From: Bacillota bacterium
GTDB lineage: Bacteria; Bacillota; Clostridia; Acetivibrionales; JAMNYG01
DNA length: 42,339 nt
Assembly (NCBI GenBank): GCA_023622945.1
Contig: JAMNYG010000154.1
Span: 1-42,339 of the forward strand
Reading direction: 5' to 3'
Positions within the stretch are counted from its first letter, which is position 1. The number at the start of each line of letters is the position of its first letter. Positions 30,838 through 40,229 of the stretch are shown one piece after another. A program made the translations under genes and the position numbers. Under the pieces are notes generated by a model. That model was not told the origin of the DNA. It saw nothing but the letters and a program-made list of their open reading frames with translations, and ran no database searches.

Positions 30838-31842
30838 ATGAAGTTCTTTCGGAACAGGGAAATACAGGTTTTAACCATAGTGCTGGTTTTTTTGTGTGCT
30901 GCTTTGATTTCAGGTGGCTTTATGATAAGCTTCCCGACGGGGGTTTTTGTGTCTGTAACCGCTTTCATGCTGTGTCTGACATTTTTCCTTTTCACCCTTC
31001 AGCGTTACAGGCAGATTGATAAGCTGTCCGGGTATTTGAGGAGAATAAGCAACGGGGAATATTCACTGGATGTCCGTGACAACGTGGAAGGCGAACTGAG
31101 CATCCTGAAGAACGAAATCTACAAGGTCACGTCCATGCTGTCGGAATATAACCAACAGCTGAAGAGAGAAAAACTCCTTCTTGCAGATCATATGGCCGAC
31201 ATATCCCACCAGCTTAAAACTCCTCTTACTTCCATGATGGTGATGGTGGACCTTTTGCGCAACAAGAGCCTGCCTGAAGAAAAGAGGGAGGAATTTACAT
31301 CCAGAATATACGCACAACTGGAGAGGATAGAATGGCTGGTTTCCTCCCTGCTCAAGATGTCCAGGCTGGATGCAGGAGTTGAGGAAATGAAAATGCGTGA
31401 AGTTCCTGCCGGAGTTCTTTTGGAAAAGGCTCTGAAACCTCTTTTGATTTCCATGGAGCTTAAGGACATAGCATATTCCGTGAAGGGAGGGGAACACAAA
31501 ATAAGATGCGACCTGAACTGGACCGCCGAGGCTTTGATCAATATATTGAAGAACTGCATGGAACACACTCCCAAAGGGGGAAGAATAGATATACTTGTTC
31601 AGGACAACCCTCTTTATTCTGAGATTCAGATATCTGACAGCGGAGAAGGAATAAGCAAAAAGGACCTGCCCCATATCTTTACGCGCTTCTACAAAGGGGA
31701 AAACTCTTCACCTGACAGCGTGGGTATAGGCCTTGCCATGTCAAAGAGCATCATGCAAAGACAGTTGGGTGATATAACGGTGAAAAGCAGACCGGGCGAG
31801 GGAAGTACGTTCTTTGTAAGGTTGTACAAATCAGTATTATAA
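30838..31842 (+). CDS. Sensor histidine kinase, small-sensor (intramembrane-sensing) type
   Basis: A 334-residue kinase. Two adjacent membrane segments (about residues 10-30 and 34-54) are joined by only a few residues, so almost nothing faces outside. It has a short linker and the phosphoacceptor motif ADISHQLKTPLTSM (His near residue 125). The ATPase domain carries NILKNCMEHTPKGG, DSGEGISKKDLPHIFTRFYKG and GIGLAMSKSIM. This build is known for kinases that take their signal from a partner ABC transporter, and such a transporter follows. Confidence 0.93.
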   Translation: MKFFRNREIQVLTIVLVFLCAALISGGFMISFPTGVFVSVTAFMLCLTFFLFTLQRYRQIDKLSGYLRRISNGEYSLDVRDNVEGELSILKNEIYKVTSMLSEYNQQLKREKLLLADHMADISHQLKTPLTSMMVMVDLLRNKSLPEEKREEFTSRIYAQLERIEWLVSSLLKMSRLDAGVEEMKMREVPAGVLLEKALKPLLISMELKDIAYSVKGGEHKIRCDLNWTAEALINILKNCMEHTPKGGRIDILVQDNPLYSEIQISDSGEGISKKDLPHIFTRFYKGENSSPDSVGIGLAMSKSIMQRQLGDITVKSRPGEGSTFFVRLYKSVL

Positions 31843-31901
31843 GACGCAGGAGCACTTCTCTGCAAACAGCATGGTGGCACTTTTCAGACTGCTTTGTGAC
31901 G

Positions 31902-31935
31902 GAATTGTCACCGAAATTGTCACCGAATAGTCACC
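31902..31935 (+). promoter_or_regulatory. Three direct repeats, candidate OmpR-type regulator site
   Basis: GAATTGTCACC (31902), GAAATTGTCACC (31913) and GAATAGTCACC (31925) repeat at 11-12 bases, close to one helical turn, as OmpR-family regulators bind. A -10-like TAAAAT lies at 31945-31950, so the last repeat covers the -35 position. This predicts that the response regulator activates the ABC genes from here. Confidence 0.55.
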
Positions 31936-31982
31936 TGTATTCAGTAAAATTACCGCAGTAGCAAATATTCTGGAGGTGTGTT

Positions 31983-32666
31983 ATGACTATACTGCGAGTG
32001 GAAAACCTGACAAAAATATACGGCAAAGGAGAGACGGCAGTTACTGCGGTAGACAATGTTTCTTTTTCGGTTGAAAAGGGTGAATTTGTGGCAGTGGTAG
32101 GTCCGTCGGGTTCCGGAAAGTCGACGCTTCTGCACCTGTTGGGCGGAGTGGACGTGCCCACGTCAGGAAAGGTTTATATAGACGGAACGGACATTTACAG
32201 CCTGGACCGGTCAAGGCTTGCAATTTTCAGACGCAGGCAGATCGGGCTCATTTACCAGTTCTACAATCTTATCCCGGTACTCAATGTGGAGGAAAACATC
32301 ATGCTGCCACTTCTGCTGGACGGCAGGAAAGAAGATAAGGGTAAGCTGAAAGAGCTTCTTGTGACCCTGGGTCTTGAGGACAGGGCGCATCATCTGCCCA
32401 ATCAGCTGTCGGGAGGACAGCAGCAGAGGACATCAATCGGCAGAGCCCTAATAAACAATCCTGCCCTGGTGCTTGCCGATGAGCCTACCGGAAACCTGGA
32501 CAGCAGGAACGGAGAAGAGATTATCTCGTTACTTAAAATGTACAATCAGAAATACAAACAGACTCTGATCCTGGTCACCCACGATGAAAAAATAGCACTT
32601 CAGGCGGACAGGATTATCAGCATTGAGGACGGAAAGATCGCAAAAGATGAGGTGATCAGGAAATGA
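31983..32666 (+). CDS. ABC transporter ATP-binding protein (MacB/LolD/BceA type)
   Basis: A 227-residue ATPase with Walker A GPSGSGKST (about residues 41-49), signature LSGGQQQR (about 140-147), and Walker B LVLADEPTGNLDSRNG (about 160-175), the form typical of ATPases working with FtsX-like permeases. TGGAGGTG lies seven bases before ATG 31983. It overlaps the permease start by four bases (ATGA). Confidence 0.94.
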   Translation: MTILRVENLTKIYGKGETAVTAVDNVSFSVEKGEFVAVVGPSGSGKSTLLHLLGGVDVPTSGKVYIDGTDIYSLDRSRLAIFRRRQIGLIYQFYNLIPVLNVEENIMLPLLLDGRKEDKGKLKELLVTLGLEDRAHHLPNQLSGGQQQRTSIGRALINNPALVLADEPTGNLDSRNGEEIISLLKMYNQKYKQTLILVTHDEKIALQADRIISIEDGKIAKDEVIRK

Positions 32667-35296
32667 ATGTAATACACAAGGTAACCTTGGAATGGATGAA
32701 AAAGAACAGGACGCGCACCCTGGTCACCATTATCGGGATAATTTTGTCCGCCTCAATGATCACCGCCGTAACTACTTTGATCTCAAGCGTGCAGAACTAT
32801 GTCATCAATGTGACCATTGCATCCGAAGGAAACTGGCATGGATTACTTCAGGGAGTAAATCCTAAGGACGCAAGCACTTTTATGAACATGGATGAGATTG
32901 AAAACAGCGCTCTTGTAAAAAGCGGCGGATATGCCGTACTGGAGGGCAGTAAAAATGAATATAAACCGTATTTGTATATTATGGAGATGAACCAGGAAGC
33001 CTTTAACGTTCTTCCGGTGTACCTGGTAAGCGGAAGGCTGCCTGAAAATGAAAATGAGGTTCTTGTCTCGGAGCATATAATTTCAAACGGCGGCGTCCGG
33101 TATGAAGAGGGAGACGTTTTGATCCTGGATACGGGCAGGCGTGTTGCCGACGACGGAATCATACTGGGGCAAAGGAGCAGTTATTCCGGTAAAGAAAACG
33201 GGATTTCTGAGAGAATTGAAGTTACGGAGACAAAGACATTTACCGTTGTGGGGATATGCCGCAGACTTTCAAACGCATTGGAGCCTTACACTGCCCCGGG
33301 ATATACAATTATCACCATGATGAACGAAAGCAGGCTGACCGATTCGGACAGGCTGGACGTATATTTCACGGTCAGGAATCCTGCAAAAATATTCCATTTA
33401 GGTGACAAACTTAAAGGTATTTCATTCAGCGGCATTGAATATAACGACGAGCTTTTGAGGTTTATGGAAATCAGTGATAATGACACCTTCAATTTCATTT
33501 TATACAATCTCGGGGCCATACTGATTCTTCTGATCATGGCCGGTTCCGTGTTACTGATATATAACTCATTCTCCATTTCGGTAAGTGAACGGAAAAGACA
33601 GTTCGGGCTGCTTTCCAGTGTCGGAGCGACACCTAAGCAGCTGAGACACTCGGTGCTTTTTGAGGCTACCGTGCTTGGAGCGGTGGGAATACCCCTGGGA
33701 GTGCTTTCGGGTATCCTTGGCATAGGTATTACCCTCTGCTTTATCGACGATCTTCTGGCCAAAATGCTGACCACGTATGTTCCTGTACCGCTTACGCTGT
33801 CGGTATCGGTTCTTTCGGTTGTGATTGCCGTGGTGGTTGCGTATATCACCATCCTGATATCAGCGTGGATACCTGCAAGGCGTGCTACCAGGATATCAGC
33901 CCTGGATGCGATAAGGCAGACCACCGATATAAAGCTGACAGCAAAGCAGGTAAAGACTTCAGGGCTCGCCCGGAAGATGTTTGGAATTGAAGGGGACATT
34001 GCCTTAAAAAATATGAAAAGGAACAGAAAGAGGTACAGGAGCACCGTTTTGTCCTTATTCATGAGCATAGTGTTGTTTATTTCAGCTACTGCTTTTACCA
34101 TGTATATTAAGGACAGTGTCATGAGCGTGTATGAAGATGAAAAATACGATCTTGCTTATAACACAGCGCAGAGAGGGGACCTGGGTGACGCGGCTATAAA
34201 TGCCTACAGGGAAATTCTTGCTCTGAACAGTGTGGAACTGGGTTCCATCGTCAGAAGAGAAAACGGGCATATCAACCTTTCAAAAGGTCAGGTAAGTGAA
34301 GCGTTTTATAAAGAATTTACAGAAAAGGGATTTATAAAGGATGGTGAAGATATTTCAACCTGGATGGAAATATATGCCGTGGATCATGACACCTTTGTAA
34401 GATATGTGAGGGAACTGGGACTTGATTTAGATGAGAATTCAGGTGATGGCCGGTTTACAGGGATTGTTGTGGACAACCTTCGTTTTTATGATCCTACGGT
34501 GAAGAAACTCAGGAATATCAGTGTTTTTGAGGGAAAGAATCCGGAAGTGCTTTCCGTCCAGTATGAAGTGCCTTCTGTCCAGTATTCAAACCAAGGATAT
34601 CAAACCGTGAGTGTGGACATCCGGGTGGCGGCTGTTGCAAACAAAGCTCCTTTCGGGATAATGGACTATGTCAGGGGATACGGTTTGATGCTGATAGTGG
34701 ATGACAATATCAGGAAAGATGCTTTTCCGGGAGGTTTCGAAAGCGGGCCCGCCTACATGTATTTTTCATCGGATGATCCCTTCCGCGCCCAGAAGGAAAT
34801 GGAGAAAATCCTTATCGAAGAAGGGCTTGGACAGACAGGTTACCTGATCAATATTGCCGAGAAATTGCAGCTGAACAGAAATTTCTTAACAATCATTTCG
34901 GTATTTTCCTACGGGTTTATCGTTCTTATTTCGCTGATAACGACGGCCAATATATTTAACACCATTTCCACCAACGTAAACTTAAGGAGGCGCGAGTTTG
35001 CCATGCTTAAATCGGTGGGAATGACCGACGAAAGCTTTAGAAGGATGATCAATTACGAGTGCATATTCTACGGCCTGAAAGCTTTGGTATATGGAATTCC
35101 CGTGTCGGTATTCATCACCTATCTGATCTACTCCAGCGTGGCAGAAGGCATAGACATGGGATTCAAGCTGCCGGTGCATGGAATTTTAATCAGCGTATTG
35201 AGTGTTTTCAGCATAGTATTTGCCAGCATGGTGTATTCCATGAGCAAGATAAGAAAAGAGAACATACTCGAGGTCCTGGTCAATGAAAACCTGTAG
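32663..35296 (+). CDS. FtsX-like ABC transporter permease, long two-domain form
   Basis: An 877-residue membrane protein. The first half has a helix at about 17-40, an outer domain (about 45-270) and three helices with the FtsX motif SERKRQFGLLSSVGATPKQLR (about 305-325). The second half repeats this: a helix at about 460-480, an outer domain (about 485-735), and helices with NLRRREFAMLKSVGMTDESFR (about 770-790). It therefore resembles the duplicated MacB-type permeases, not the ten-helix BceB with a single outer loop. A short in-frame repeat SVQYEVPSVQYS lies in the second outer domain. It probably acts as a mechanotransmitter or peptide detoxifier with the 31983 ATPase. Confidence 0.92.
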   Translation: MNVIHKVTLEWMKKNRTRTLVTIIGIILSASMITAVTTLISSVQNYVINVTIASEGNWHGLLQGVNPKDASTFMNMDEIENSALVKSGGYAVLEGSKNEYKPYLYIMEMNQEAFNVLPVYLVSGRLPENENEVLVSEHIISNGGVRYEEGDVLILDTGRRVADDGIILGQRSSYSGKENGISERIEVTETKTFTVVGICRRLSNALEPYTAPGYTIITMMNESRLTDSDRLDVYFTVRNPAKIFHLGDKLKGISFSGIEYNDELLRFMEISDNDTFNFILYNLGAILILLIMAGSVLLIYNSFSISVSERKRQFGLLSSVGATPKQLRHSVLFEATVLGAVGIPLGVLSGILGIGITLCFIDDLLAKMLTTYVPVPLTLSVSVLSVVIAVVVAYITILISAWIPARRATRISALDAIRQTTDIKLTAKQVKTSGLARKMFGIEGDIALKNMKRNRKRYRSTVLSLFMSIVLFISATAFTMYIKDSVMSVYEDEKYDLAYNTAQRGDLGDAAINAYREILALNSVELGSIVRRENGHINLSKGQVSEAFYKEFTEKGFIKDGEDISTWMEIYAVDHDTFVRYVRELGLDLDENSGDGRFTGIVVDNLRFYDPTVKKLRNISVFEGKNPEVLSVQYEVPSVQYSNQGYQTVSVDIRVAAVANKAPFGIMDYVRGYGLMLIVDDNIRKDAFPGGFESGPAYMYFSSDDPFRAQKEMEKILIEEGLGQTGYLINIAEKLQLNRNFLTIISVFSYGFIVLISLITTANIFNTISTNVNLRRREFAMLKSVGMTDESFRRMINYECIFYGLKALVYGIPVSVFITYLIYSSVAEGIDMGFKLPVHGILISVLSVFSIVFASMVYSMSKIRKENILEVLVNENL

Positions 35297-35337
35297 AAGC
35301 AAATGGTTCATCTGCGGATTCAAAAGCATCCGTGATC

Positions 35338-35465
35338 TTAAAAAATCAAAATGTCTGAGTTTTTAAAATTTCAAATATGCATGAGATTTTAAAAAACTTC
35401 AATAGTGTCTGAGATTTTTGAAAAACTTCAATAGTGCCTGAGATTTCAAAAAATGATATGCTGAG
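35338..35465. repeat. Four to five tandem units of 27-29 bp, intergenic
   Basis: Units share the pattern TTTTAAAAAACTTCAATAGT followed by GTCTGAGATT; the best preserved pair lies at about 35390-35446 (AACTTCAATAGTGTCTGAGA and AACTTCAATAGTGCCTGAGA). The outer units are more decayed. The array fills the gap between the FtsX permease and the glycosidase and ends 20 bases before the latter's ribosome site. Confidence 0.75.
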
Positions 35466-35500
35466 AAAAAGATGCTTCGTGAAAAAAGGAGGTTTTTGGT

Positions 35501-37963
35501 GTGTCTGAGGGCTGGAGGCTGGAAGTGAAGAAAACATCCGGGCATGTTTATTTTGAAGGAAGAGACGTTTTTGTGATCTCTTCCTTCAAGGCATTGCTAA
35601 AAGGAGAAGACGGGGATACTTTGTGCATCGATGGTGAAAAGTGGGAATACTTGGGTTCTTCGGCAGAGGACCATGTGAAAATGCCGGAAGGCAGTAATGC
35701 GTCATGCATGCGGGATGTTTACGGTTATGGTTCTTTCAGGCTGCATAGAGAAGTTGTATTCAGCCGGGAGGACATGAGCAGGTTCTATACAAGGCTGATA
35801 TTTGAGAACGCAGGCACGACACCTGTCAGTCTTCTGAGGCTTGTACCCTTTTACGTAAGAGGTGAGGAAAACCTGAAAATAGGTTCCGGGGGGTATAAGG
35901 ACTGGTCGATATTCCGTCATGGCAGGCATAAAAACGATTTGCCTTCCGTCTGCATCGCAGGTGAATTCAATGATGCTTACAGGGATTGTTTTTCCGGCCT
36001 GTCGGAATCAGGTAGGAGCATCGTTGCTGAGGACGGAACCCTGCCTCTGGAAATGATAAGCGACCAGCTGACGGTAATCAGGGGAGACAGGGGAAAAGGA
36101 CCGGGTACTATGCTCCTGGGATTTGTGAGCGGAAAGGATCAGCTTGTAAACTGTATAATAAGGATGGATGATTCCCGTAAAAAGCTGGTTGAACTGGAAG
36201 CAAACTGTCTTCTGGACGGTATTATGGTTGACCCCGGGGAAAAGATAGCCGGAGAATGGCTGAAGGTGGACGCATGTGAAGATCCCTTTAAGTCTGTTGA
36301 AGAATATGTGAAAGATAAGATATTTATTGCTGAAAGCCTATGGCCTGACCCGAAAGCCGTAGCCATTACGGAAGATGGGCAGGACAGCAGCACATGTAAA
36401 GCAGATGAAGACAGATTGGAGAGAGTGACCAGGCGCCCGTCTGTTTATTGCACCTGGTATTACTATGGTCCCACCGTCAGCCAGGAGGACGTGGAGGAAA
36501 ACCTGGAAGCCATAAGAAACCGAAATGTCATATGCGATGTGTTCCTCATAGACGACGGATGGGAGAAAATGGCAGGAGAATGGGAACCAAATGAAAAATT
36601 TCCAAAGGGCATGAAACATGTCGCTGATTCAATAAGGGAAAAAGGAATGATTCCTGGTATTTGGACATGTCCTTTTATTGTTGACCCTGAATGCGACATT
36701 CTCCGCCTTCATCCTGAATGGATACTGAGGGATAAGGACGGTAAACCTGAAAGATTTTATATGAACGGGATAAATTTCTATGTGCTGGATACCACCAATC
36801 CCGAAGTTTTGAAATGGATAGAGGATCTGTACAGGAAGCTGGTATATGAATGGGGATTTACATATCATAAGCTGGATTTTATACGTGCGGTGGCCTTAAA
36901 TCCTGATGTGGCATATTACGATAAAAAGGCAACCAGGGCGCAGGCCTATCGGATGGGGTTTGAAGCCGTAAGAAGAGGTGCAGGGGAACAAGCCTATATA
37001 TGCGTATGCGGAGGGCTGTATGATGCGACTTTGGGGATTGCCGACGGCCAGAGAACAGGTTCGGATGTAAGGAGCACATGGCCGAAACCGGAAGCGGGTG
37101 AGGAGATTTCTGCTCCCAAAACCGTTAAGCAAAACATACTTCGCTACTGGATGAACGACTTATGGGACAACGATCCTGATGCCCTCATGGTAAGGCGGAA
37201 CGATACACCTTTCAGAAATCTGGATTTGTCATTGGGATTGCTTAATGACAACCAGGCCAAAACCCTTGCTTTGAACCAGTATTGGGGAGGAGGCCAGGTA
37301 TGCTTTACGGAACCTATGAAAGAAATAGATGACGACAGGCTGGGACTTTTGAGGCACATAATACCTTCGGCAGGAAATGCAGCCGTGCCCAGGGATATGT
37401 TTGAAGGCAAAAGGCTGCCTTCCATAATGGATACCGCCGTAGTGCCCAATGCAGCCGGAATGCTGCCCTGGCACACGGTCTCCGTTGTTAATTGGAGAGA
37501 ACAGGAACAGCAAATGGATTTTATTCTTGATGAGTATTATCTGGGGAGTTTTGCCAGGGAGCATAAGGAATACGTCGTCTCTGAATTTTATACGGGACGG
37601 ATTTGGGAAAGGGTAACTTATGGCACCAAAATAAGTCTGGGAAGCGTAAAGCCTCATTCGGCCGTGCATCTGAGGGTTGCACCGGAGAACAGCTCAACTC
37701 CGGTTCTGGTATACACAAACGGTCACTTTTCCATGGGAGCCACCGAAATTTCCACATGGGACTATCATGATGGAAGGCTCAGGGTAGGAATCAATTGGAA
37801 GTGGCAATACCCTCTTGAGCTTAAGATAAAGTTTTCGGGTACTTTGAGACTTGCGGAAGTTTTGGGCGAAAATCCAGGGATAAACGCTTATACCCGGAGA
37901 GGCATTACAACGGTTGTGATTCCATCGTGCTTTGTGGGAGTGATAGAGCTATTGAACGAATAG
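35501..37963 (+). CDS. Glycoside hydrolase family 36-like alpha-galactosidase
   Basis: An 820-residue enzyme starting at GTG, with AAAGGAGG eight bases upstream. An N-terminal beta-sandwich (about residues 1-270) is followed by the catalytic barrel (about 300-640). The signature segment VFLIDDGWE and the WTCPFIVDP strand fit clan GH-D. The nucleophile is probably the Asp in YHKLDFIR (near 458) and the acid/base the Asp in GQRTGSDVRS (near 523). A C-terminal beta domain closes the protein. It has no signal peptide, so it acts on imported alpha-galactosides such as melibiose or raffinose, or another alpha-linked sugar. No sugar transporter or regulator is adjacent, which is unusual. The family call is firm; the exact sugar is not. 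Confidence 0.85.
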   Translation: MSEGWRLEVKKTSGHVYFEGRDVFVISSFKALLKGEDGDTLCIDGEKWEYLGSSAEDHVKMPEGSNASCMRDVYGYGSFRLHREVVFSREDMSRFYTRLIFENAGTTPVSLLRLVPFYVRGEENLKIGSGGYKDWSIFRHGRHKNDLPSVCIAGEFNDAYRDCFSGLSESGRSIVAEDGTLPLEMISDQLTVIRGDRGKGPGTMLLGFVSGKDQLVNCIIRMDDSRKKLVELEANCLLDGIMVDPGEKIAGEWLKVDACEDPFKSVEEYVKDKIFIAESLWPDPKAVAITEDGQDSSTCKADEDRLERVTRRPSVYCTWYYYGPTVSQEDVEENLEAIRNRNVICDVFLIDDGWEKMAGEWEPNEKFPKGMKHVADSIREKGMIPGIWTCPFIVDPECDILRLHPEWILRDKDGKPERFYMNGINFYVLDTTNPEVLKWIEDLYRKLVYEWGFTYHKLDFIRAVALNPDVAYYDKKATRAQAYRMGFEAVRRGAGEQAYICVCGGLYDATLGIADGQRTGSDVRSTWPKPEAGEEISAPKTVKQNILRYWMNDLWDNDPDALMVRRNDTPFRNLDLSLGLLNDNQAKTLALNQYWGGGQVCFTEPMKEIDDDRLGLLRHIIPSAGNAAVPRDMFEGKRLPSIMDTAVVPNAAGMLPWHTVSVVNWREQEQQMDFILDEYYLGSFAREHKEYVVSEFYTGRIWERVTYGTKISLGSVKPHSAVHLRVAPENSSTPVLVYTNGHFSMGATEISTWDYHDGRLRVGINWKWQYPLELKIKFSGTLRLAEVLGENPGINAYTRRGITTVVIPSCFVGVIELLNE

Positions 37964-37974
37964 AGATAAGGGCT

Positions 37975-38096
37975 TACCTGTTGTGCTGGTTAACAGGAAA
38001 TGTTATACTGCGGAATAACATTTGAGAAAATCCTAAATACAGGTCTGGCGATTGTTATTTCCGTATATCATTTTTTTCTCACTGGCACAACAGGTT
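37975..38096. repeat. TGTTGTGC-family palindromic repeat, longest copy
   Basis: Terminal inverted repeats ACCTGTTGTGCTGGT (37976-37990) and ACTGGCACAACAGGT (38081-38095) match at 13 of 15 bases and are flanked by TTA on both sides. Inner arms GGAAATGTTATACTGCGGAA and the complementary TTCCGTATATCATTT flank a central loop of about 35 bases. It lies between the convergent glycosidase and ktrA genes. Confidence 0.85.
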
Positions 38097-38165
38097 ATTG
38101 CCGGTCCAATATGTGAACCAAACGAAACCGACACGTTGTGATTTCATTGATGGAACAGGCATGCT

Positions 38166-38861
38166 TTAGCCTTGCCTGAAAAACGTTGGCTGTGAACGCA
38201 GGAACTTTTCAAATCTCTTAATATTGTCCTTTTTTCCAACTACAACTATGATGTCGTTTTCGTGAAGCATAAGCTCCGGTGTAATTTCACTTACAGTATT
38301 CTCGCCACGCTGCAGTGCGATTATATTAAGACCGAATCTTTTTCTGAGGTCAGCCTGTACAACCGTCTGTCCTTCCAATTTTTTTGTCAGTTTCAGCTCC
38401 GATATGGTTATATCATCGCCTAATACCCTGTAATCCAGTATTCTTGATGATGTCAGCCTGTTTGCCAGCCTGACCGCCATGTCGTGTTCAGGGTAGACAA
38501 CCTCTGCGCCTATTTTTTCCAATACCTTTCCCTGTTCAAAACTTATAGCTTTTGCGATGACTCTGGGTATGCCCATGCTGATCAGATTAAGCGTTGTAAG
38601 TATGCTGACATCAACCTTTTCCCCTATGCAGACAATGGCGGTTTCACAGTTCTGGATTCCTGTCTGTTCCAGGTTTTCCCTGCTCAGATCCTCAACCACA
38701 AATGCATTTTCTGTCAGGTTCCTGATCTGCTTTATCTTATTTTCATTGCTGTCAATTACCAGAACTTCCTTTCCCGCTTCCGCAAGCGTGGTAGCCAGTG
38801 CAAAGCCGAATCGTCCCAATCCGATTACTCCAAATTCAATTGCCGATTTGTTATTTCTCAT
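38166..38861 (-). CDS. ktrA: KtrA/TrkA-family potassium channel regulatory subunit
   Basis: A 231-residue cytoplasmic protein with an N-terminal RCK/Rossmann domain (GVIGLGRFGFALATTL, about residues 11-26, and acidic VIDSNE closing the second strand) and a C-terminal RCK_C domain (about 145-230). Such rings bind ATP/ADP and gate the KtrB pore. AGGAGCG lies seven bases before the start. It begins ten bases behind the stop of ktrB and is the second gene of the operon. Confidence 0.93.
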   Translation of the reverse strand: MRNNKSAIEFGVIGLGRFGFALATTLAEAGKEVLVIDSNENKIKQIRNLTENAFVVEDLSRENLEQTGIQNCETAIVCIGEKVDVSILTTLNLISMGIPRVIAKAISFEQGKVLEKIGAEVVYPEHDMAVRLANRLTSSRILDYRVLGDDITISELKLTKKLEGQTVVQADLRKRFGLNIIALQRGENTVSEITPELMLHENDIIVVVGKKDNIKRFEKFLRSQPTFFRQG

Positions 38862-38871
38862 AAAATCGCTC

Positions 38872-40163
38872 CTATCCTATGGCCATTCTTTCTTCTGAGT
38901 ACCTTACGCTTGACTTTGACTTGTTGATCCAGACTGATGCCATGGTAAGCGGACCCAGGCGGCCTATAAACATTGTCAGAATTATGATTATTTTACCCGG
39001 AATGCTTAAATCAGGAGTGATGCCCGTTGCCCATCCTACGGTGGTAAAAGCAGCCACCGTTTCAATTAAAAGGTCTACAAGATCCAAATCGGGTTCCAGG
39101 ATACTCAGCAGTATTATGTCGATGCAAATGAGACCTATGGAAAGAAAAGTGATGACAAACGCCTTTTCAATTGTTTCTTCCGGTATCTTTCTCTTAAAAG
39201 CCATGCACTGTTTGTTGGTTGAGATACTGTAAATACTTTTGGCCAAAGTAAAAGCAGTTGTGGTTTTAATTCCTCCTCCGGTAGAGCCAGGTGAAGCACC
39301 TATAAACATTAATATCATGAGGATAAATAATCCTGCTTTGCTCAGTGATTTTAAAGGATTTATGTTAAAACCTGCCGTTCTTGCCGATGTACTGTAAAAA
39401 ATGCTTCGGTCCATGTAATTTTTTCAGTGAACTTCAGTACTATGGTCCCTGTTGCAAGCAAAATCAAGGTCATCGTGACCACCACTTTGGAATGCAGGGT
39501 AAGCTTTTTAAAAGAGCGCTTGAACAGGAGTTCCTTGATTACCGGAAGCCCCAATCCTCCTGAAATTATCAATCCGCATGTTGTCAAGTTAAAGAGGATG
39601 TTATCCAGATAGTGAACCGGATTATTGAGCCGTCCAAAAATATAAAATCCTGAATTGTTGAAAGAGGATATAGAGTGAAAAATGCTTATGCCCAATGCCC
39701 GCAAAGGAGGATAATCCCTGATGAATACCGGAAAACACAGAACAGCGCCGATGATTTCAAAACATAATGTCATAAAAAGAACAGATTTTATGATCCGGAC
39801 AATTCCTTTCATGGAATCCAGGTTCAGAGCTTCCTTTACAACTGTTCGTTCCTTGTATGTCACCGTTTTACCGGTCAGGAGTATTATTCCAATCCCTATA
39901 GATGCAACACCCAGCCCGCCCGTCTGTATCAGCAATGCAACTATTGCCTGTCCCAGTGCACTGAAATTGCCGGCAATATCCACAACAGCCAGGCCTGTTA
40001 CACAGACTGCACTGGCGGAAGTAAACAGCGCATCTATAACTGAGATTCCGGCTCCTTCTTTTAGTGCAAAAGGAAGCAACAGCAATATGGTTCCCAATAT
40101 TATTACCAGAACAAACCCCAGTACAATAAAACAAGAAGGAGACATTCTTCCGGTTTTTTTCAT
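38872..40163 (-). pseudogene. ktrB: KtrB/TrkH-family potassium uptake channel, split by a -1 shift in a T6 run
   Basis: The first part (40163 to about 39360) and the second (to 38872) together give a complete KtrB of about 430 residues. It has four pore repeats, with filter-like segments SAVCVTGLAVVD, SISSFNNSGFYIF, STSARTAGFNINPL and VAAFTTVGWATGI. They join at a run of six A's on the plus strand (39396-39401, six T's in the message). Frame 0 reads TEAFFTVHRQE and stops ten codons on. The -1 frame reads FFYSTSARTAGFN, the third filter. One extra T, or a -1 slip of the ribosome on TTTTTT, gives the normal protein. Options are a real mutation, a phase-variable tract, programmed frameshifting, or a sequencing error. 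The ktrA gene next door is intact. Confidence 0.85.
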
Positions 40164-40229
40164 TTAATGTCATCTCTGCTGTTTTTATTTGTATTCAGGA
40201 ATATTATCACTTTTTTATCACAAACATCT

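Noticed and set aside
33286-34122. A 278-residue minus-strand open frame opposite the FtsX permease
   Set aside because: The plus-strand permease has the full FtsX motifs; the opposite frame is explained by codon bias.
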